A stretch of DNA of 15,132 nucleotides. Source: an uncultured Odoribacter sp. Its GTDB lineage: Bacteria > Bacteroidota > Bacteroidia > Bacteroidales > Marinifilaceae. Shown here piece by piece: positions 13,194-15,132 of this stretch. Location of the stretch: assembly GCA_900544025.1 (NCBI GenBank), contig UQTM01000081.1:1-15132 (forward strand), read 5' to 3'. A program made the position numbers and the translations under genes. Under the pieces are notes generated by a model. That model made no database searches. It saw only the letters and a list, made by a program, of their open reading frames with translations, and was not told where the DNA came from. Each line of letters starts with the position of its first letter. Positions within the stretch are counted from its first letter, which is position 1.

Positions 13194-14861
13194 ATGGGTA
13201 AAAATCTTGCAGAACAATTGATAGACATGCTGGTGGAAGCCGGAGTGAAACGAATTTATGCCGTGACGGGGGATAGCCTGAACCGGGTGAACGATGCCGT
13301 GAGAAAGAATGGAAAGATACAATGGGTACATGTGAGGCACGAGGAAACGGGCGCGTATGCCGCCGGGGCGGAAGCCCAGTTGCACGGGGGGATCGCCTGC
13401 TGTGCGGGCAGTAGCGGGCCGGGGCATGTGCATTTAATCAACGGGCTGTACGACGCCCACCGTTCAGGGGCCCCGGTGATCGCTATCGCTTCGGCCATTC
13501 CTACGGAGGAGTTCGGAACGCAATATTTCCAGGAGACAAATACGATCCGGCTATTCGACGATTGCAGTTTTTACAATCAGGTAATCAGCACGCCGGAGCA
13601 GTTGCCGCGCATGGTGCAGGGAGCCGTTCAGGCCGCCATTTCACAGCGTGGCGTGGCGGTGGTGGGGCTGCCGGGAGATGTGACTTCCGAGGCTACGGAA
13701 AATATTCCTTCTTCTTCGCACGCTTTTTTCACTCATCCCCGGATATGCCCGTCGGAAGAGGAGTTGCGGCAACTCGCCGATTTGCTGAACAGCGAAGCCA
13801 AGGTGACGATCTTTTGCGGGATCGGGGCAAGCGAGGCTCATGACGAGGTGGTGGAACTGTCCCACCGCCTGAAAGCTCCGGTTGCCTATTCGTTCAAGAG
13901 CAAGATGGAAATCCAGTACGATAACCCGAACGAGATCGGGATGACGGGGTTACTGGGTATGGCTTCGGCTTACGACGGCATGCACCAATGCGGGGTGTTG
14001 CTGATGCTGGGTACTGATTTTCCCTACGGGCCTTTCCTGCCCGATAATAACAAGATCGTGCAGGTCGATATAAAGGCGGAACGTTTAGGCAGACGCGCCA
14101 AGCTCACGCAAGGACTTTGCGGGGATATAAAAACCACTTTGAATGCTTTGCTGCCGATGCTGAAGCAGAAGGAAGACGCCACCTTTTTGAAGGAACAATT
14201 ACTGGGATACAACCGGACGATAGAAAAACTACACACTTATGTGAAAGAGCAAGGGCAAAAGGATAAGATTCATCCGGAATACGTGATGTATCTGGTGAAC
14301 GAGGTCGCGAAATCGGATGCCATTTTTACGGTGGATACGGGTATGACCTGCGTATGGGGCGCACGCTATTTGCAGGCGAGCGGACAACGCAGGATGCTGG
14401 GTTCGTTCAATCACGGCTCTATGGCCAACGCCCTGCCACAGGCGATCGGCGCTTCGCTGGCTTATCCGGACAGGCAGGTGGTGGCTCTTTGCGGCGACGG
14501 CGGCTTGTCGATGACATTGGGCGACTTAATGACCGTGGTGCAGTATAAGCTTCCGGTAAAAGTGGTGGTGTTTAACAACCGTTCGCTGGGGATGGTGAAA
14601 CTGGAAATGGAAGTGACCGGTTTGCCGGACAATGAGACGGATATGCTGAACCCGGATTTTGCCAGGCTGGCGGAATCCATGGGAATAAAAGGCTATACGG
14701 TGAACGAGCCGGAGCAGGTGCTGCTGAGCATCGTGAGCAACCGCCAGCTGCCGAAGCTGGAAAAGCTGGCCCATGCCATCGACCCCACCTGCTTTATGAT
14801 CGTGAGCCATGTGACCGAGGTGAGCGGGCGCGGCTTCTCGCTGGATAAGAATTACCAGTAA
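13194..14861 (+). CDS. poxB: Pyruvate oxidase/dehydrogenase (quinone) PoxB-like, with a foreign YitT/DUF2179 C-terminus
   Basis: Residues 1 to about 505 are a ThDP- and FAD-dependent pyruvate:quinone oxidoreductase (pyruvate to acetate and CO2, electrons to menaquinone). The N-terminal PYR domain carries the cofactor-activating Glu in VRHEETGAYAAGAEAQ (47-62). The middle FAD-type domain spans about 185-330 (GIGASEAHDEV, LLMLGTDFPYG). The ThDP domain has GDGG at 434-437 and NN at 461-462, the GDG-x24-NN motif. From about residue 505 the family sequence stops: the expected remainder of the ThDP domain (DGPxLxxVxTDP) and the membrane-binding tail are absent, replaced by LLSIVSNRQLPKLEKLA to GRGFSLDKNY, which matches the end of YitT/DUF2179 proteins. 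The start at 13194 fits the family N-terminus (GKNLAEQLIDMLVEAGV). The hybrid is unlikely to be a working enzyme and probably marks an assembly seam. Confidence 0.85.
   Translation: MGKNLAEQLIDMLVEAGVKRIYAVTGDSLNRVNDAVRKNGKIQWVHVRHEETGAYAAGAEAQLHGGIACCAGSSGPGHVHLINGLYDAHRSGAPVIAIASAIPTEEFGTQYFQETNTIRLFDDCSFYNQVISTPEQLPRMVQGAVQAAISQRGVAVVGLPGDVTSEATENIPSSSHAFFTHPRICPSEEELRQLADLLNSEAKVTIFCGIGASEAHDEVVELSHRLKAPVAYSFKSKMEIQYDNPNEIGMTGLLGMASAYDGMHQCGVLLMLGTDFPYGPFLPDNNKIVQVDIKAERLGRRAKLTQGLCGDIKTTLNALLPMLKQKEDATFLKEQLLGYNRTIEKLHTYVKEQGQKDKIHPEYVMYLVNEVAKSDAIFTVDTGMTCVWGARYLQASGQRRMLGSFNHGSMANALPQAIGASLAYPDRQVVALCGDGGLSMTLGDLMTVVQYKLPVKVVVFNNRSLGMVKLEMEVTGLPDNETDMLNPDFARLAESMGIKGYTVNEPEQVLLSIVSNRQLPKLEKLAHAIDPTCFMIVSHVTEVSGRGFSLDKNYQ
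14700..14726. other. Chimeric seam: Bacteroidales poxB joined to Clostridia-like DNA
   Basis: PoxB homology is clear through GIKGYTVNEPEQV (to 14720), and DUF2179 homology is clear from LLSIVSNRQ (14721 on). Codons before the seam include ATA and AAA and mixed third positions. After it, nearly every codon ends in G or C, as in the downstream DUF1858 gene. The shared GAGCAGGTGCTGCTG-like stretch may be where the two sequences overlapped. Confidence 0.7.
14721..14861 (+). pseudogene. C-terminal fragment of a YitT-family (DUF2179) membrane protein
   Basis: About 46 residues: LLSIVSNRQLPKLEKLAH, AIDPTCFMIVSHVTEV, SGRGFSLDKNYQ. The order VSxRxLxxLxxL, then IDPxxFxIVSxVxEV, then GRGFS is that of the cytoplasmic DUF2179 domain closing YitT-family integral membrane proteins of Firmicutes. 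The membrane part (about 200 residues) is missing because the reading frame enters from poxB. The true stop (14859-14861) and downstream spacing are those of the donor gene. Confidence 0.7.
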
Positions 14862-14884
14862 ACGCTAAAAATCCCAGCAGATAC

Positions 14885-14914
14885 TTGAAAAACAGTACCG
14901 GTTTAGGGTATAGT
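14885..14914 (+). promoter_or_regulatory. Sigma-70 (SigA) type promoter of the DUF1858 gene
   Basis: TTGAAA (14885-14890), 18-nt spacer, TATAGT (14909-14914). This is a -35/-10 promoter of the Firmicutes kind and contains no TAnnTTTG box, unlike every promoter proposed upstream in this window. The predicted leader is about 50 nt. Confidence 0.55.
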
Positions 14915-14952
14915 ATAGAAGAACGGTAGGTTATGCCGTGATTTTACCCAAC

Positions 14953-14960
14953 AGGAAAGG
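14953..14960 (+). promoter_or_regulatory. Strong Shine-Dalgarno site of the DUF1858 gene
   Basis: AGGAAAGG, 9 nt before the ATG at 14970. It fixes the start codon and is of a strength not seen at the Bacteroidales genes upstream, which supports a different source organism for this end. Confidence 0.65.
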
Positions 14961-14969
14961 AAAACCATC

Positions 14970-15132
14970 ATGTTTGATATTTTCAATATGCTCAAGAAGG
15001 AAGAACACAAGGACGCAAAGCAGGTGACCCGCGAGACCATCATCGGCGACATTCTGGATATGGACCAGACCACCGCTCCCTACTTCATGGAGATCGGGAT
15101 GCACTGCCTGGGCTGCCCGGCTTCCCGCGGCG
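14970..15132 (+). CDS. DUF1858 / hybrid-cluster-protein-associated redox disulfide domain protein (partial, 3' end outside window)
   Basis: 54 complete codons are visible before the window ends. After a short lead (MFDIFNMLKKEEHKD), the sequence enters the DUF1858 domain: VTRETIIGDILDMDQTTAP, then FMEIGMHCLGCPASRG. C46 and C49 form the CxxC redox pair, in the GMHCLGCPAS context that is highly conserved. The family is a small (about 70-85 residue) cytoplasmic protein found mostly in Clostridia and other anaerobes, often near hybrid cluster protein; its precise role is unproven. Codon use is GC-ending and differs from the first 14.7 kb. The start is set by a strong ribosome-binding site. The gene is likely native to the organism that supplied the YitT fragment, not to the Bacteroidales part. 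Confidence 0.85.
   Translation, partial: MFDIFNMLKKEEHKDAKQVTRETIIGDILDMDQTTAPYFMEIGMHCLGCPASRG

Noticed and set aside
14721..14861. C-terminus of the PoxB frame as a natural membrane-binding tail
   Set aside because: The PoxB membrane tail follows a complete ThDP domain; here that domain is cut short and the segment matches DUF2179 motifs instead.

Overview
The window reads as a Bacteroidales (gut Bacteroidetes) chromosome segment for roughly its first 14.7 kb. The support is gene content and signals: an NVEALA-type secreted peptide, a 6-bladed beta-propeller lipoprotein with the GRGPGEY motif, AraC and PAS-LuxR regulators, WG-repeat debris, AT-rich intergenic DNA, start codons without Shine-Dalgarno sites, and several TAnnTTTG promoter boxes. 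From about 14.70-14.73 kb to the end the character changes to Clostridia/Firmicutes. A pyruvate oxidase reading frame runs in frame into the C-terminus of a YitT/DUF2179 membrane protein, and a DUF1858 redox-disulfide gene with a sigma-70 type promoter and a strong Shine-Dalgarno follows. The simplest reading is a chimeric assembly join inside poxB; real horizontal transfer is less likely.

Layout. 1-371: gene-free, with a terminator-like hairpin. 372-1268 (-): AraC regulator. 1386-2654 (-): secreted cupin plus double carboxymuconolactone-decarboxylase protein. 2714-3218 (-): RibD-C/dihydrofolate-reductase-like gene destroyed by an internal deletion. About 3290-3439 (+): relic of a WG-repeat gene. 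3486-4199 (-): PAS-LuxR regulator, divergent from 4310-5179 (+), an LpxL/HtrB-type acyltransferase followed by a 35-residue single-membrane-span ORF (5184-5291). 5348-7490 (-): a cassette of NVEALA-like peptide, propeller lipoprotein and thioredoxin-like protein; the last is interrupted by an in-frame TGA. 7810-8397 (-): uracil-DNA-glycosylase-like protein. 8398-9439: about 1 kb without a gene, holding a strong candidate structured RNA (about 8797-8997), a second long-range stem, and the promoter of a POT-family transporter (9440-10834, +). 10835-11551: gene-free, with two strong terminators and a heptamer tandem repeat. 11552-12988 (-): secreted GATase1-like/zinc metallopeptidase. 13194-14861 (+): poxB joined to a YitT tail. 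14970-end (+): DUF1858 gene, cut by the window edge.

How genes may work together. The LuxR regulator and the acyltransferase share a 110-bp divergent control region with a perfect inverted repeat and adjacent promoter boxes, so the regulator may control envelope lipid acylation. The NVEALA peptide (six cysteines after the leader), surface propeller and CxxC thioredoxin-like protein look like one envelope unit. The AraC, cupin-CMD and RibD-C genes lie on one strand and may have been one redox or detoxification locus. The most unusual items are the poxB/YitT seam, the candidate RNA upstream of the transporter, the in-frame TGA and the deletion between short direct repeats.
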